This document shows positions 62,676 to 64,000 of a DNA stretch of 64,000 bases, piece after piece. Every line of letters begins with the position of its first letter. Within the stretch, counting starts at the first letter, position 1. Position numbers and translations under genes: made by a program. Below the pieces are notes generated by a model. The model saw only the letters and a program-made list of their open reading frames with translations, made no database searches and was not told the origin of the DNA. The stretch is from Pseudeuparius sepicola (taxonomy: Eukaryota; Arthropoda; Insecta; Coleoptera; Anthribidae), in contig OY987307.1 in assembly GCA_963920635.1 (NCBI GenBank), positions 16,135,735 through 16,199,734 of the forward strand, read 5' to 3'.

Positions 62676-63950
62676 ACTTGAGTTGCCAACCTTACTTTCA
62701 TTTTTTGTTTTGAAAATGCTATATGTTGTGACAGTAGCTTATTTGCTAAATGAAATGGTTCACGTTCCTGCAATTTGTGCAATTCTTTTAAATAATTCCA
62801 ACAAACTATTTGATTATTGTCATCTATAAGAGAACCTTTTTCTCCCAATGTGTCTCTGACTAATTTAATCATGTGGCAAGGATCGAAAAACAGAACTACA
62901 TCTTCATTTGTTGCTGGATGTTTAAATGAACTTTTTAAATTTGTATGATCTAACTTACATCCTAAACAATTTGCCATGGTAAAATTTACTGGTGGGCCAT
63001 CACAAGTTAAACTAACTACTTCTATACCAACTTCGTGACATTTTTCCAAGCACTGCAAAACTAATCCTTTTTTTGATCACCAGTAATTCCGGCAATAAAA
63101 AATAACCTACTGGAATTTTCCAATTATATACCATTTATACAATTTACTAAAAATACTAAAGAATCTTTAGCTGAAGTCTCCTCTTGGGAACCAGTTCCCA
63201 TATCAACGTAACCATAATATTTACTTTGGCTGGGAACCCATTCTTCGTGTTGACGAATAGACATTTCGTCAATAATTAATGCACAATTTTTTTTTATATT
63301 TATCTGCTATAACTTTTAATCGTAAAGCTTCAAACGACTCACTAGTGAATCCTGGTGCTCCTCCTATGGATTGATACCATCTGCTTAATGTACGTGTGTG
63401 TGGTAAACATGTCTTAAATTCTTTGCGAACGTAGTTGTAAGCAGCTGGAGAATAATAATGGAGAGTAAGTGCAAATACTCTCAAGTCCTCTGAATATTCC
63501 TTTGGCAAAGGTTGTTTTTTGCCTTCTTATATTGCCTCCAATAAAGCTCTTGGGGGCCACCTAGTTTTGCAATAATGTCGAGATATTCCTCTTGCATATA
63601 ATTTTTTTTGCGAAGTTCTCCTTTTATTACTGTCATGCCATCAAGGCGTTTCTCACGACGATAAAGCTTTTTTCGCACTGAAACTAATTTTTTTTCCTGT
63701 TTTTACTTATAAGTATAGTTTTGTTGAGGGTATTCATTAATTTTCTTTTCCTTGGTGTAACGGGAAAATCACTCTGAGAAATAAACGTACATGATGAATC
63801 ATACTTAGTTGTAAAAGTTTCATCAACACTGATGTTCATAGCGTCATCGGTAGAAGATGTACTTGGCAATAAACCTAAGTGGAGGCTACGGGTAATTGTC
63901 TGCGTTGAAGTAGATGCTTCTTCTATTGGCAATGGCATCTGCAGTGGGAC
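62676..63950 (-). pseudogene. P-element-like transposase, N-terminal and catalytic segment
   Basis: Minus strand from the right: an acceptor-like ATTATAG near 63951, a Ser/Thr-rich linker, a basic coiled-coil part, then FALTLHYYSPAAYNYVRKEF with LPHTRTLSRWY, the P-element HTH region. Then MSIRQHEEWVPSQSKYYGYV (first catalytic region), VVSLTCDGPPVNFTMANCLG and FFDPCHMIKLVRD, conserved in THAP9/P transposases. At least three indels or stops break the frame. The last codons (KVRLATQVF) abut the 7.5-kb insertion. The THAP exon lies beyond the window. The same gene continues at 55154-54925 and 48184-47468. Confidence 0.85.
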
Positions 63951-64000
63951 CTATAATTATGAAAACACATTTTAGGGCCAGTATAGTACAGTCTTCGCTT

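Noticed and set aside
1..64000. CRISPR arrays, tRNA or rRNA genes
   Set aside because: No regularly spaced identical repeats with unique spacers were seen, and no cloverleaf with A/B-box consensus or rRNA core sequence. Tandem repeats present are coding minisatellites or MITE arrays.

Overview
The window is eukaryotic, almost certainly an arthropod and probably an insect. The evidence is AT-rich DNA with GT-AG introns, TATA boxes followed about 30 bp later by TCAGT-type initiators, AATAAA signals, and a repeat load of Jockey-type non-LTR, Ty3/gypsy, errantivirus-like, P-element-like (THAP), MULE, mariner-like and hAT elements. The species cannot be named from sequence alone. No confident host gene, tRNA, rRNA or CRISPR array was found. 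The only host candidate is a CpG-rich possible first exon near 19.8-20.3 kb (minus strand).

1.4-17.7 kb holds the most unusual object: a 16,348-bp Polinton/Maverick-like element (1379-17726) bounded by the 6-bp target duplication AACGAG. It encodes a retroviral-type integrase with a chromodomain, a packaging-type ATPase fused to two C2H2 fingers, a protein I recall as DUF8207-like, a small coiled-coil protein and several unknown proteins. About 80% of the element is a giant palindrome. The left arm (1379-7822) and right arm (11184-17726) appear identical except for 99 bp of tandem repeat, and they enclose a 3.36-kb unique centre. The right arm stops inside the ATPase gene just before Walker B. 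No PolB, capsid or Ulp1-like protease gene was recognised. The simplest reading is an inverted-duplication (snap-back) derivative in which one half of an ancestor was overwritten by a copy of the other half. Each arm carries a 106-aa protein gene, a YxxGW-repeat protein gene, a three-exon spliced gene, a zinc-binding acidic protein gene and a Lys/Ala/Asn-repeat protein gene, plus a three-copy cassette containing TATA boxes.

17.7-38 kb is a graveyard of foldback elements: a mariner-like transposase relic split by a MITE, a MULE transposase pseudogene between identical 655-bp direct repeats, a MULE-type foldback with a perfect 9-bp duplication, and a frameshifted Jockey-type retrotransposon (about 31.95-36.84 kb).

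38.26-43.36 kb is a young Ty3/gypsy element with LTRs that look identical but a frameshifted pol. 43.4-46.9 kb holds more foldbacks.

From 47.5 kb to beyond the right edge lies one minus-strand P-element-like transposase gene, split by two insertions. One is an errantivirus-like provirus (48185-54924, duplication CACT) whose reverse transcriptase core is deleted. The other is a 7.5-kb P-family-type insertion (55155-62667, duplication CACTAAAT). Several 22-30-bp scars made of two fused P-type ends, some with exact 7-8-bp duplications, look like P-type excision footprints. One sits inside a THAP exon.
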